From: Candidatus Dormiibacterota bacterium
GTDB lineage: Bacteria > Chloroflexota > Dormibacteria > Aeolococcales > Bog-877
Length of the DNA: 54,328 nt
Assembly (NCBI GenBank): GCA_027306885.1
Contig: DAHUYV010000041.1
Coordinates: 1 to 54,328 of the forward strand
Direction: 5' to 3'
Shown here: positions 28,025 through 36,220 of the stretch, piece by piece
Numbering within the stretch: position 1 is the first letter of the stretch
How the letters are laid out: each line of letters opens with the position of its first letter
Notes under the pieces: generated by a model
What the model saw: only the letters and a program-made list of their open reading frames with translations
Told to the model about the DNA's origin: nothing
The model's database searches: none
Translations under genes and position numbers: made by a program

Positions 28025-28911
28025 TCGTCCTCGGCACCCGGGGAAGCCCTCTGGCCTTGGCCCAGGCCAACCTGGTCGTGCGAGAGCTGCGGCGGCTGGC
28101 CCCGGAAGTTGAGGTGCGGCTGCGGGTCATCGACAGCGAGGGTGACCGCCGGCCCACCGCCCCGCTCAGCGATCCCGGAGTGGATGGATGGTTCACTTCG
28201 CGTCTGCAGGAGGAGCTCAGCCGGGGGGAGGTGGACGCCGCCGTGCACAGCGCCAAGGACCTCCCGACCGAAGCCCCGGCCGGGCTGGCCGTGGTGGCGT
28301 ATCTGGAGAGGGCTGACCCCCGCGATGTGATGGTCACCCACGGTCGCCGGCCCTGGCGGGAGCTCACCCTCGGTGCTCGGGTGGGCACCTCCTCGCCGCG
28401 GCGGGCGGCGCAGCTGACCGACCTGCGGCCCGACCTCCAGACCCTCCCGGTGCGGGGCAACGTTCAGACCCGTTTGCGCAAGGTCGACTCGGGCGAGGTG
28501 GACGCCGTGGTCCTGGCCTCAGCTGGGCTCCAGCGGCTGGGGTTGGACATCGGGGCTGAGGCGCTGGACCCTCGCTCAGAGTGCACACCCGCCCCGGCTC
28601 AGGGCGCGATCGCCGTGGAGGCCACTTCGGGAAGCCCCAGCGGGAAGCTGTTGGAGCAGCTGGACCACCGGCCCACCCGGGCTGCGGTGGAGGCTGAGCG
28701 TCGTCTTCTGAGGGTGATGGGGGGCGGCTGCCGGCTCGCCCTCGGGGCGCTGGCCCAGCCGTGGGGGGAAGAGGGATGGAGGCTCACGGCGGCGTACTGG
28801 TCCGGTGAGGTCCGGTCGGAGCTGCGCCGGTCGACCCTCGAGACCTCCAGCGAGGGAGGGCTGGCGCTGCTGGTCGGAGAGCTGGCCGCCGAGCTGGCTC
28901 TGCCGAGATGA
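28021..28911 (+). CDS. hemC: Porphobilinogen deaminase (hydroxymethylbilane synthase)
   Basis: The 296-residue enzyme links four porphobilinogens. It starts IVLGTRGSPLALAQA, contains VHSAKDLPTE and RVGTSSPRRAAQL, and has the dipyrromethane-binding cysteine in GGGCRLALGA. TTG start, coupled to hemA; its end overlaps hemD by four bases (ATGA). Confidence 0.96.
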   Translation: MIVLGTRGSPLALAQANLVVRELRRLAPEVEVRLRVIDSEGDRRPTAPLSDPGVDGWFTSRLQEELSRGEVDAAVHSAKDLPTEAPAGLAVVAYLERADPRDVMVTHGRRPWRELTLGARVGTSSPRRAAQLTDLRPDLQTLPVRGNVQTRLRKVDSGEVDAVVLASAGLQRLGLDIGAEALDPRSECTPAPAQGAIAVEATSGSPSGKLLEQLDHRPTRAAVEAERRLLRVMGGGCRLALGALAQPWGEEGWRLTAAYWSGEVRSELRRSTLETSSEGGLALLVGELAAELALPR

Positions 28912-29687
28912 GGCCGCTGGCCGGGCAGCGGGTCCTGGTGACCCGCCCGCGGGCCGACGCCGAGGAGCTGTGCGCCCTCCTGGTCGCGGAGGGCGCCGAC
29001 CCCGTCTCCATCCCGGTGGTGCGACTGCGATCCCTCAGGACCGAGATCGAGCTCGAGTCCTGGCGGGCCCGGATCCGGGCCGGGGACTTCGATCTCCTCG
29101 TCTTCACCAGCGCCAACGCGGTGCGCCAGCTGGCCGTTCGGCCCCCCGATGGCGGGACGGTCGAGTTGTATGCGATCGGGCCGGGCACCGCTCGGGCCGC
29201 GGCCCACCTGGGCTGGGATCCGCAGCGGACGCCCGACCGATTCATCGCCGAGTCGTTGGCGGATCTTCTGGTCAACTCCGGTGTCTCGGGGCGCCGGGTG
29301 CTGCTGCCCCGGGCCGCCGGGGCCCGAGACGTCCTGCCCCGGACCCTGGAGGCGGAGGGTGCGCGGGTGGAGGTGGTCGAGCTGTACCGGGCCGAACCGG
29401 AGCTGGATTCGGCAAAAGCGCTCCGGGCCGAGCTCGCCGAGGGGCGGCTGGACTGGCTCACCTTCACCAGCTCGAGCACGGTCTCTGCCTTCGCGGAGCT
29501 GGCCGGACCGGCCCTGCTCTCCCCGGGCTGCCGGGTCGCCTGCATCGGCCCTGTGACCGCTCGGACGGCGATGGCCCTGGGTCTCAAGCCGAGCGTGGTG
29601 GCCCCGGTTCACTCCCTCGAGGGGCTGGTGGCCGCGGTGGCCGCCGCCCCAGTGCCCGACAATGGGACGTCGAATGGCCTTCCCTGA
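28908..29687 (+). CDS. hemD: Uroporphyrinogen-III synthase
   Basis: The 259-residue enzyme closes and inverts the tetrapyrrole. The family is weakly conserved, but the N-terminal LAGQRVLVTRPRADAEEL, the FTSANAVRQL stretch near residue 66, YAIGPGTARA, the LPRAAGARDVLP turn and the late FTSSSTVSAF are typical. Overlaps both hemC upstream and hemB downstream. Confidence 0.92.
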   Translation: MRPLAGQRVLVTRPRADAEELCALLVAEGADPVSIPVVRLRSLRTEIELESWRARIRAGDFDLLVFTSANAVRQLAVRPPDGGTVELYAIGPGTARAAAHLGWDPQRTPDRFIAESLADLLVNSGVSGRRVLLPRAAGARDVLPRTLEAEGARVEVVELYRAEPELDSAKALRAELAEGRLDWLTFTSSSTVSAFAELAGPALLSPGCRVACIGPVTARTAMALGLKPSVVAPVHSLEGLVAAVAAAPVPDNGTSNGLP

Positions 29688-30660
29688 CGACCGTCCCCGC
29701 CGCCTGCGGCGCTCGGCGAACCTGCGCCGTCTGGTGCGGGAGGCGAGCCTTCGTGCCGACCACCTGCTGCTTCCCTGCTTTGTGGCTGAGGGGATCCGGG
29801 AGCGCCGGGAGGTGACCACCATGCCCGCGGTCTTCCAGGAGACCGTAGAGAGCCTGCCCCGGCTCGCCACCGAGGCCGTGGAGCTGGGGATCCCCGGACT
29901 TGTCCTGTTCGGCGTCCCGGCCCACAAGGACGCGGTGGGATCGGCGGCCTGGGACGACCAGGGGGTGGTGCAGCAGGCGCTGCGCCGACTGCGCCGCGAG
30001 TTTGGGGACCGGCTGCTGCTGGTGTCCGACGACTGCCTTGACGAGTACACCGATCACGGTCATTGCGGGGTGCTCACGGAAGCCGGGGAGGTGGACAACG
30101 ATCGCACCCTGGAGCTCTACCAGAGGACCGCGATCAGCCAGGCCGCGGCCGGGGCCGACGTGATCGCGCCCTCTGGGATGATGGACGGCCAGGTGGGGGC
30201 GATACGGGAGGCCCTGGATGCCGCCGGCTTCTCCGCAACCGCCATCATGGCCTACTCCGCGAAGTTCGCCTCCTGCTTCTACGGGCCCTTTAGGGACGCC
30301 GCCCTGTGTGCTCCCCAGTTCGGCGATCGCCGCGGCTACCAGATGGATCCCGCCAACCGGCGCGAGGCGATGCGGGAGCTGGAGATGGACCTCCTGGAGG
30401 GAGCCGACGTACTCATGGTGAAGCCGGCGCTCAGCTACCTGGACGTGGTGCGCGAGGCCCGCGATCGTTTCGACGTTCCCCTCGCCTGTTTCTCGGTCTC
30501 CGGTGAGTACGCCATGCTGCGGGCGGCGGCCGCTGCGGGAGCCCTGGACCTCCGGGCCGCGGTCCTGGAGTCCCACCTGTCCATGCGGCGGGCGGGGGCC
30601 GACGTGATCATCACCTACTTCGCGCGTGAGCTGAGCCGGTGGCTCTCGGAGGAGGGCTGA
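29662..30660 (+). CDS. hemB: Porphobilinogen synthase (delta-aminolevulinate dehydratase)
   Basis: The 332-residue enzyme condenses two aminolevulinates. Schiff-base lysines are K201 in MAYSAKFASCFYGPFR and K254 in MVKPALSYLD. The metal-site stretch DDCLDEYTDHGHC carries C125 and C135 with aspartate 127 between, a mix of zinc-type and magnesium-type ligands, which I recall from actinobacterial enzymes. Two ATGs (29662, 29674) both overlap hemD; the first was kept. The stop overlaps the cyclophilin start (TGATG). Confidence 0.95.
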   Translation: MGRRMAFPDDRPRRLRRSANLRRLVREASLRADHLLLPCFVAEGIRERREVTTMPAVFQETVESLPRLATEAVELGIPGLVLFGVPAHKDAVGSAAWDDQGVVQQALRRLRREFGDRLLLVSDDCLDEYTDHGHCGVLTEAGEVDNDRTLELYQRTAISQAAAGADVIAPSGMMDGQVGAIREALDAAGFSATAIMAYSAKFASCFYGPFRDAALCAPQFGDRRGYQMDPANRREAMRELEMDLLEGADVLMVKPALSYLDVVREARDRFDVPLACFSVSGEYAMLRAAAAAGALDLRAAVLESHLSMRRAGADVIITYFARELSRWLSEEG

Positions 30661-31343
30661 TGCCCAGCCGGCGGCGCTGGCTGGGTGCGGGGGTGGCGGC
30701 CCTGACCATGGCGGCGGTGGGGGCCGCCGCGTTCTTCATCAACGTCGGTGCTCAAAGGGAGGTGCGTCCAGTGTCGCTGGCCAACTGCGATCAGGCTCAG
30801 TTCGGGGCGCCCCTCGGGCCGCTCGACCCACCCGCCAGCCTCCGCCACTATGCGAAGGAGCCGGCGTTCACCATCAACACCCAGCGGCTCTACCAGGCCA
30901 CCATCACGGTTCCCGAGGGTGAGATCGTGGTCTGCCTGGTTCCCGACTGGGCCCCGACCACCGTCAACGTCTTCGTGACCCTCGTCCGCAACGGGTATTT
31001 CGACGGCCTGAAGTGGGCGAGAGACCCCAGCACCGCTCCTGGCGGCCCGGTGATCCAGGGGGGCAGCCCCAACGACAACCTCACCGGCGGCCCGGGATTC
31101 CAGTTCAAGAATGAGAAGGTGGTGTCGCCCGCATACAGCGGCGGGGCCTACCAGCCGGGGGCGGTGGCGATGGCCAACGCCGGGGCCAACACCAACGGCA
31201 GCCAGTTCTTCGTCACCCTCTCGAAGTTCACCCTGCCCCCGGACTACAACCTCTTCGGAGAGGTGGTCTCCGGGCTCCAGGTGGCCCAGCGGGTGAAGCG
31301 CGGGGACCCCATGCGGATCACGGTCCGGGAGCAGCTCCCCTGA
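30660..31343 (+). CDS. Secreted or membrane-anchored cyclophilin-type peptidyl-prolyl isomerase
   Basis: The 227-residue protein has a basic N-terminus (PSRRRW) and a single hydrophobic helix (about 8-30), then a cyclophilin domain: FVTLVRNGYFDGLKW, PVIQGGSPNDNLTGGPGFQF, AVAMANAGANTNGSQFFVTLS and FGEVVSGLQV. The isomerase faces outside and helps exported proteins fold. It interrupts the heme genes and is coupled at both ends (TGATG with hemB, CTGA with hemL). Confidence 0.9.
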   Translation: MPSRRRWLGAGVAALTMAAVGAAAFFINVGAQREVRPVSLANCDQAQFGAPLGPLDPPASLRHYAKEPAFTINTQRLYQATITVPEGEIVVCLVPDWAPTTVNVFVTLVRNGYFDGLKWARDPSTAPGGPVIQGGSPNDNLTGGPGFQFKNEKVVSPAYSGGAYQPGAVAMANAGANTNGSQFFVTLSKFTLPPDYNLFGEVVSGLQVAQRVKRGDPMRITVREQLP

Positions 31344-32641
31344 CCGACGGCGGGCTCGACCTCAGCTCCTCCAGGGCGGCGCTGGACCGGGGGCTCAAGG
31401 TGATGCCGGGAGGGGTGAACAGCCCGGTCCGCTCCTTCCGCGGGGTGGGCGGGGATCCGCCGTTCTTCGCCTCGGCGAAGGGCGCGCACCTCACCGACCT
31501 CGACGGGAATCGGTACCTGGACATGGTCCTCGCCTACGGGCCGTTGATCCTCGGCCACCTGGACGAGCGCGTGGTTGCCGCTCTCCGCACCCAACTCGGC
31601 CGTGGGGAGGCGATGGGCGGACCGACCCTTGCCGAGGTGGAGTTGGCGGAGGAGGTGGCACGCCTCATGCCGGCGGTGGAGATGCTGCGTCTCACCAGCA
31701 GCGGCACTGAAGCCGCCATGAGCGCGGTCCGCCTGGCCCGGGGGGTGACGGGCCGCGACCTGATCGTCAAGTTCGACGGCTGCTACCACGGCCACGGCGA
31801 CTCACTGCTGGCGGCGGCCGGGTCAGGGGTTGCCACCCTGGCGATCCCGGGCTCGCCCGGGGTCCCGGCGGGCACCGTCGCCGACACCGTGGTGGTCGCC
31901 TTCAACGACCTCGCCGGGGTGAGGGAGGAGATGGAGCGGCGGGGAGAGAGGGTGGCGGCGGTGATCGTCGAGCCGGTCGCCGGCAACATGGGGGTGGTGC
32001 CGCCCGCCCCCGGGTTCCTGGAGGGGCTTCGCGAGCTGACCACCGCCTCTGGCTCCATCCTGATCCTCGATGAGGTGATGACCGGCTTCCGGGTCTCGAG
32101 GGGTGGGGCCCAGGAGCGGTACGGGCTGGCCCCCGATCTCACCTGCCTTGGCAAGATAATCGGCGGCGGGCTGCCGGTGGGCGCTCTCGGAGGGCGCCGG
32201 GCCCTCATGGAGCAGCTGGCCCCGGCCGGGCCGATCTACCAGGCGGGTACCTTGAGTGGCAGTCCGCTGGCGGTGGCCGCCGGTCTGACCACCCTCCGGG
32301 CCCTGCAGGAGGGCGACCCCTACTCCCGTCTGGAGAGGCTTGGGGCCCGCCTGCAGGCCGGACTGGAGGCGGCTGGCGCCGCCGCCGGGGTGCCCCTGCG
32401 GGTCAACCGGGTGGGGTCGATGCTGACCTTCTTCTTCACCGGCGAGGAGGTCGTCGACTTCCGGTCGGCGCGCACCAGCGACCTCTCCCACTTCTCCCAG
32501 GTGCACCGGAGGCTGCTTCAGGGCGGGGTGTTCTGGCCTCCTTCGCAATTCGAGGCGGGATTCCTCTCGGTCGTCCATCCAGAGGCTGAGCTGGACCGGC
32601 TGGTGGGCCTCTTCTCCCACGCACTGGCCGAGCTCGTCTGA
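31340..32641 (+). CDS. hemL: Glutamate-1-semialdehyde 2,1-aminomutase, probable CTG start
   Basis: The 433-residue PLP enzyme makes 5-aminolevulinate. It has MPGGVNSPVRSFRGVGG, TSSGTEAAMSAVRLARG, CYHGHGDSLL, ILDEVMTGFR and the PLP lysine in LGKIIGGGLPVGALGG. The first ATG/GTG in frame is at 31400, but that would delete the N-terminal helix found in HemL proteins. Reading from CTG at 31340 restores it (SSSRAALDRGLKV before PGGVNSP) and gives a CTGA overlap with the cyclophilin stop, the overlap style used throughout this operon. Confidence 0.9.
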   Translation: MTDGGLDLSSSRAALDRGLKVMPGGVNSPVRSFRGVGGDPPFFASAKGAHLTDLDGNRYLDMVLAYGPLILGHLDERVVAALRTQLGRGEAMGGPTLAEVELAEEVARLMPAVEMLRLTSSGTEAAMSAVRLARGVTGRDLIVKFDGCYHGHGDSLLAAAGSGVATLAIPGSPGVPAGTVADTVVVAFNDLAGVREEMERRGERVAAVIVEPVAGNMGVVPPAPGFLEGLRELTTASGSILILDEVMTGFRVSRGGAQERYGLAPDLTCLGKIIGGGLPVGALGGRRALMEQLAPAGPIYQAGTLSGSPLAVAAGLTTLRALQEGDPYSRLERLGARLQAGLEAAGAAAGVPLRVNRVGSMLTFFFTGEEVVDFRSARTSDLSHFSQVHRRLLQGGVFWPPSQFEAGFLSVVHPEAELDRLVGLFSHALAELV

Positions 32642-32687
32642 AGGCGCGGGCCGGGCCGGTTCCCCCGGAGTGAAATTTGGCCGGTGC

Positions 32688-32693
32688 TATACT
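32688..32693 (+). promoter_or_regulatory. -10 box TATACT upstream of tatA
   Basis: TATACT gives a leader of about 30 bases with AGAGGAG at 32718-32724, six bases before the TTG at 32731. Confidence 0.55.
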
Positions 32694-32730
32694 CCGGGCG
32701 CTGTTGCGGGCGTTCCCAGAGGAGCAAGAC

Positions 32731-32994
32731 TTGTTGGGAGACCACTGGCCGCTAATCCTCCTGGTCCTCCTGGTGGCCCTGGTGATCTTCGGCCCCAAGC
32801 GGCTGCCGGAGCTGGGCCACTCGCTGGGACGGGCACTGAGCGAGTTCCGCCACGCCTCCCAGTCGGTCGTCGACGACACCAAGGCCGCGGCGGGGGCGCA
32901 GGTGGACGGGGCTTCGGCCGCCGGCACCCCTGGGCAGCCGGGTTCCGACCACCCGGTCGGGGCGGCGCCGGGTAGTTCCGACCGGGCCGGCTGA
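32731..32994 (+). CDS. tatA: Sec-independent translocase component TatA
   Basis: The 87-residue protein has one N-terminal helix (LILLVLLVALVIF), the FGPKRLPELG hinge and an amphipathic helix (SLGRALSEFRHAS), ending in a Gly/Ala/Pro-rich tail. TatA forms the pore for folded proteins. The TTG at 32731 is supported by AGAGGAG six bases upstream; an earlier in-frame TTG at 32677 would place the -10 box inside the gene. Confidence 0.92.
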   Translation: MLGDHWPLILLVLLVALVIFGPKRLPELGHSLGRALSEFRHASQSVVDDTKAAAGAQVDGASAAGTPGQPGSDHPVGAAPGSSDRAG

Positions 32995-33009
32995 GCCCGC
33001 TTCCGCCAG

Positions 33010-33807
33010 GTGGCCACCCGCCGGCTCACCGGCTGGCGCTGGGGCGGGCAGCGAGGCTTCCCCGGGGGGCCCGCCGATGACCCTTCTCAGCTCACCCTGG
33101 TTGAGCATCTGGAGGAGTTCCGCCGGGCGCTGATCGTCAGCCTGGTGGCCTGGGGGCTGGCGACGGGGCTGGCCTTCGCCTTCAACCAGCAGCTGATCGC
33201 GGTCCTTGAACGACCCCTGCACCAGGCCCTCCTGCGCACTCACTCGCCGTTCGGCCAGAAGGTGGTGGTCACCAGCCCGATCCAGGGCCTGGCCATCCCC
33301 TTCGAGGTGGCCGCGGTCGCCGGGGTGGTGCTCGCCCTGCCGGTGATCGTCTGGCAGCTCTGGCGGTTCATAGCCCCCGGCCTGCGGGCGAATGAGCGCC
33401 AGCTGGCGTTCCCCTTCGTCGCCGGGACCCTGGTGTTCTTCGCGCTGGGAGGGGTCTTTGCCTACTTCGTCCTGCCGGTGGGGCTGTCCTTCCTCGCCAC
33501 CTTCCTTGGCGCCAACGCCGTCTACCTCCCCGATCTCGGCGCCTACCTCTCCTTCCTCGCCCTCGTGGTGCTGATCTTCGGGATCACCTTTGAGCTCCCG
33601 GTCGCCCTCAGTCTTCTGGCGGCCGTGGGACTGCTGGGCAGCCGCCAACTCTCCCACTGGCGCAAGCCCGGCTACTTCGTCATCATCCTGGTGGCGCTGA
33701 TCGTGACCCCGGGCGCCGATCCGTTCACCCCCACGTTCTTGTCCGTGGCGCTGATCCTGCTCTACGAGGGCAGCATCCTGTTCATCCGCGGCTTCCTGCA
33801 CCGCTGA
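33010..33807 (+). CDS. tatC: Sec-independent translocase component TatC
   Basis: The 265-residue protein has six membrane helices. The hallmark TLVEHLEEFRRALI lies near residue 29, later FIAPGLRANERQLAFPF and the FELPVALSLLAAVGLL and VTPGADPFTP loops. It is the receptor for twin-arginine signals. The GTG start lies 15 bases after tatA. Its stop overlaps the rph ATG (TGATG). Confidence 0.95.
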   Translation: MATRRLTGWRWGGQRGFPGGPADDPSQLTLVEHLEEFRRALIVSLVAWGLATGLAFAFNQQLIAVLERPLHQALLRTHSPFGQKVVVTSPIQGLAIPFEVAAVAGVVLALPVIVWQLWRFIAPGLRANERQLAFPFVAGTLVFFALGGVFAYFVLPVGLSFLATFLGANAVYLPDLGAYLSFLALVVLIFGITFELPVALSLLAAVGLLGSRQLSHWRKPGYFVIILVALIVTPGADPFTPTFLSVALILLYEGSILFIRGFLHR

Positions 33808-34523
33808 TGCCCCGACACGACGGGCGAGCGCCGGACCAGCTCCGGAATCTGACCATCGCCACGGCCCTCGGCGGTTGGGCCGAGGGCGAGGCGCTGATCA
33901 CCCTCGGCTCCACCCGGGTGCTCTGCACCGCCACGGTGGAGGAGAGGGTGCCGCCGCACCGCCGGGGCACCCGCGCGGGTTGGGTGACGGCGGAGTACGC
34001 CATGCTGCCGAGGGCGACCCCGGAGCGCACCCAGCGGGAGCGCAATCGAGTTGATGGCCGGTCTCAGGAGATCCAGCGGCTGGTGGCCCGCAGCCTGCGG
34101 GCGGCGGTCGACCTGCGGCGGCTCGGCGAGCGCACGGTGATCGTGGACTGTGACGTGCTCCAGGCCGACGGGGGCACCCGTACGGCTTCGATCACTGGTG
34201 GCTTCGTCGCCCTCGGGATCGCCTGCCGCAAGCTGGTCCAGGCGGGCCTCGTCAACGGCGATCCGGTCCGCCGGCAGGTGGCGGCGGTGAGCGTCGGGGT
34301 GTTGGAGGGGGAGCCGCTCTTGGACCTGGACTACCGGGAGGACAGCCGCGCCGACACCGACATGAACCTGGTGATGACCCAGGACCTCCAGCTGGTGGAG
34401 ATTCAGGGGACCGCCGAGGGGGGGGCGCTGGAGGCCGAGATGCTCGCCCCCTTGCTGCGGCTGGGGGAGGCCGGGGTGCGGATCGTGCTGGAGGTCCAGC
34501 GCGCGGCGCTTGCCGACGCCTAG
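33807..34523 (+). CDS. rph: Ribonuclease PH
   Basis: The 238-residue phosphorolytic 3' exonuclease trims tRNA 3' ends. Typical are GEALITLGSTRVLCTATVEE, GWVTAEYAMLPRATPER, RQEIQR-type SQEIQRLVARSLRAAVDL, and the DCDVLQADGGTRTASI motif. It is followed without a gap by rdgB, a common pair. Confidence 0.95.
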   Translation: MPRHDGRAPDQLRNLTIATALGGWAEGEALITLGSTRVLCTATVEERVPPHRRGTRAGWVTAEYAMLPRATPERTQRERNRVDGRSQEIQRLVARSLRAAVDLRRLGERTVIVDCDVLQADGGTRTASITGGFVALGIACRKLVQAGLVNGDPVRRQVAAVSVGVLEGEPLLDLDYREDSRADTDMNLVMTQDLQLVEIQGTAEGGALEAEMLAPLLRLGEAGVRIVLEVQRAALADA

Positions 34524-35138
34524 GTGATCCCCGAGGCCCTGGTGGTGGCGAGCCGCAACCCCAACAAGGTGGTGGAGTTCGCCCGGCTGTTGGCCCCCGC
34601 CGGATGGGAGGTCGTCGCCCTGGACGATGCCCAGGGGGGTCGGGAGGCGACCTGGGAGGAGGACTCTCCCACATACGTGGGCAACGCGCTCATCAAGGCC
34701 GTCGCCGCCGCCGCCGCGACCGGCCTGCCCGCCCTCGGTGACGACAGCGGAGTGGAGGTGTACGCCCTGGGGGGCTGGCCCGGGCTGCGCACCGCCCGCT
34801 GGCTGGGGGAGGACGCCAGCGCCTCTCAGCTGCGTGAGGCGATGCAGGTCGAGGTGGCCAAGCTTCCCGAGGATCGTCGGCAGGCCGCCTTCGTCTGCGC
34901 CCTGGCGCTGGTCCTGCCCCAGGCCGGGGGCCAGCCCCGGACGATCACCGTGGAGGCTCGACTCGAGGGCAGCCTTCTGGCGGCCCCAAGGGGCGGGGGA
35001 GGGTTCGGCTATGACCCGATCTTCGTGCCCCGCGGTGAGACTCGGACCATGGCGGAGATGCCCCCCGGGGAGAAGGACCGGCGCAGCCATCGGGGGCTCG
35101 CCGTGGCCCAGTTGCTGAGGGTGCTGGCCGCCGCCTGA
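34524..35138 (+). CDS. rdgB: XTP/dITP diphosphatase (RdgB/HAM1)
   Basis: The 204-residue enzyme clears non-canonical purine nucleotides. Visible are VVASRNPNKVVEF, GNALIKAVAAAAATG, ALGDDSGVEVYALGG and the C-terminal GGFGYDPIFVPRGE plus KDRRSHRGLA. It starts with GTG directly after the rph stop. Confidence 0.94.
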   Translation: MIPEALVVASRNPNKVVEFARLLAPAGWEVVALDDAQGGREATWEEDSPTYVGNALIKAVAAAAATGLPALGDDSGVEVYALGGWPGLRTARWLGEDASASQLREAMQVEVAKLPEDRRQAAFVCALALVLPQAGGQPRTITVEARLEGSLLAAPRGGGGFGYDPIFVPRGETRTMAEMPPGEKDRRSHRGLAVAQLLRVLAAA

Positions 35139-35143
35139 GAGTC

Positions 35144-35183
35144 GGCACCGCACCCCCCAGTCGACCCGGCGCCCCGCGGTGCC
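35144..35183 (+). terminator. Hairpin after rdgB
   Basis: GGCACCGC pairs with GCGGTGCC over a 24-base loop. It lies between rdgB and the tRNA-Pro promoter. Confidence 0.4.
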
Positions 35184-35188
35184 CCTGA

Positions 35189-35194
35189 TACGCT
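35189..35194 (+). promoter_or_regulatory. -10 box TACGCT of tRNA-Pro
   Basis: TACGCT ends 7 bases before the mature tRNA 5' end, matching the TAnnnT spacing seen at protein genes. Confidence 0.55.
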
Positions 35195-35201
35195 GACGGC
35201 A

Positions 35202-35273
35202 CGGGGGTTGGCGCAGAGGTAGCGCGCCCGCTTTGGGAGCGGGAGGTCGCCAGTTCGATCCTGGCACCCCCGA
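35202..35273 (+). tRNA. tRNA-Pro (TGG)
   Basis: A full cloverleaf folds: acceptor CGGGGGT with ACCCCCG, D stem GCGC/GCGC, anticodon stem CCCGC/GCGGG with loop TTTGGGA (anticodon TGG at 35234-35236), T stem GCCAG/CTGGC. CCA is not encoded, so it is added after transcription, unlike the tRNA-Cys in this window. Confidence 0.97.
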
Positions 35274-35275
35274 CG

Positions 35276-35307
35276 CCGGCCGTCTGGGCGCCCCCCGGAT
35301 CGGCCGG
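35276..35307 (+). terminator. Hairpin between convergent tRNA-Pro and LmbE-like gene
   Basis: CCGGCCG pairs with CGGCCGG across an 18-base GC-rich loop; it could end transcription from both sides. Confidence 0.35.
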
Positions 35308-35313
35308 ACGCCC

Positions 35314-36150
35314 TCAGCGCAGGCCGGCGAAGAGGTCGTCCTCGGGGAGCTGGCTCCCGGTTCGGTCGACGGCCCGGATGAAGTGCTCCCGGGCGAGGAA
35401 CCCCATCACCACCTCTTGGGGGAAGCGCAGGAGGAAGGCGTTGTCCGCCTGGCTGGCGTGAGCCCGCAGCGCTGCCAGCTTCGCCTCGACCTCGGCCCCC
35501 ACCTCCACGCTGGTGGTCAGCAGCGAGTCGTCGGTGCCAAAGGGCGGGTTGTCGGGGTCCATGTCCGGCCCGCCGAACTCGCTGAGGTCGATGCCCATCT
35601 CGCGCATCCGGCGCGCCGCCGCCGCCACCGCGGAGCGGGGGATGGCGGTGTAGTACACCTTCTGGGGGATCCCGGTGGCCGCGCAGGCCGCCACCGTCAG
35701 CTGGTGGGTCCGGATGTGGTCGGGATGACCGTAGCCGCCGGTCTCGTCGTAGGTGACCACCACCTGGGGCCGGTGGCGCCGGATCAGCTCGGCCAGCCGA
35801 TCCACCTCCTCCTGCAGAGGGCTGCCCGAGAGCGAGCCGGTACGGCCGTTCTCGCCCCATCCCTCCATCCCGGAGTCCAGGTACCCGAGCCGCTCCAGGT
35901 GCTCCACCTCCAGGACGCGGCAGGACTCCTCCAGCTCCCGCCGCCGGGCCTCTCGCACCTGAGCCTCGTCGTGGCCGGGCTCTCCCGGCTTGACACCGGC
36001 GAGCCCGTCGCCCAGCTCCCCCCCGGTGCAGGTGACCAGAACCGTGTGGATCCCCTCCCGGCGGTACTTGCGCAGCACCCCTCCGGTGGACAGCACCTCG
36101 TCGTCCGGATGGGCGTGCACCGCCATGAAGGTCAACTGGTCGGTCGGCAC
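35314..36150 (-). CDS. LmbE/PIG-L family deacetylase, Mca/MshB-like
   Basis: The 278-residue zinc enzyme has AVHAHPDDEVLSTGG (zinc site), VTCTGGELGD, LGYLDSGMEGWG, VVVTYDETGGYGHPDH (second metal-site segment) and a long C-terminal region. This is the layout of mycothiol S-conjugate amidase Mca and of MshB. No other mycothiol gene is in the window, so the substrate may be another thiol or sugar conjugate. GTG at 36150 is favoured because CAGACT ends 6 bases before it. Confidence 0.85.
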   Translation of the reverse strand: MPTDQLTFMAVHAHPDDEVLSTGGVLRKYRREGIHTVLVTCTGGELGDGLAGVKPGEPGHDEAQVREARRRELEESCRVLEVEHLERLGYLDSGMEGWGENGRTGSLSGSPLQEEVDRLAELIRRHRPQVVVTYDETGGYGHPDHIRTHQLTVAACAATGIPQKVYYTAIPRSAVAAAARRMREMGIDLSEFGGPDMDPDNPPFGTDDSLLTTSVEVGAEVEAKLAALRAHASQADNAFLLRFPQEVVMGFLAREHFIRAVDRTGSQLPEDDLFAGLR

Positions 36151-36156
36151 GCCCTG

Positions 36157-36162
36157 AGTCTG
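36157..36162 (-). promoter_or_regulatory. -10-like box CAGACT
   Basis: On the minus strand CAGACT ends 6 bases before GTG 36150; the first base deviates from TAnnnT. Confidence 0.35.
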
Positions 36163-36220
36163 CCGACCTGGGGGTGCGCTGCGCCAGCCCAACTTCCCTC
36201 CCCGGCCGGCGCCCCCCAGC

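Noticed and set aside
32677-32730. Earlier TTG start for tatA
   Set aside because: Would put the TATACT promoter box inside the gene and add residues not found in TatA; AGAGGAG supports 32731.
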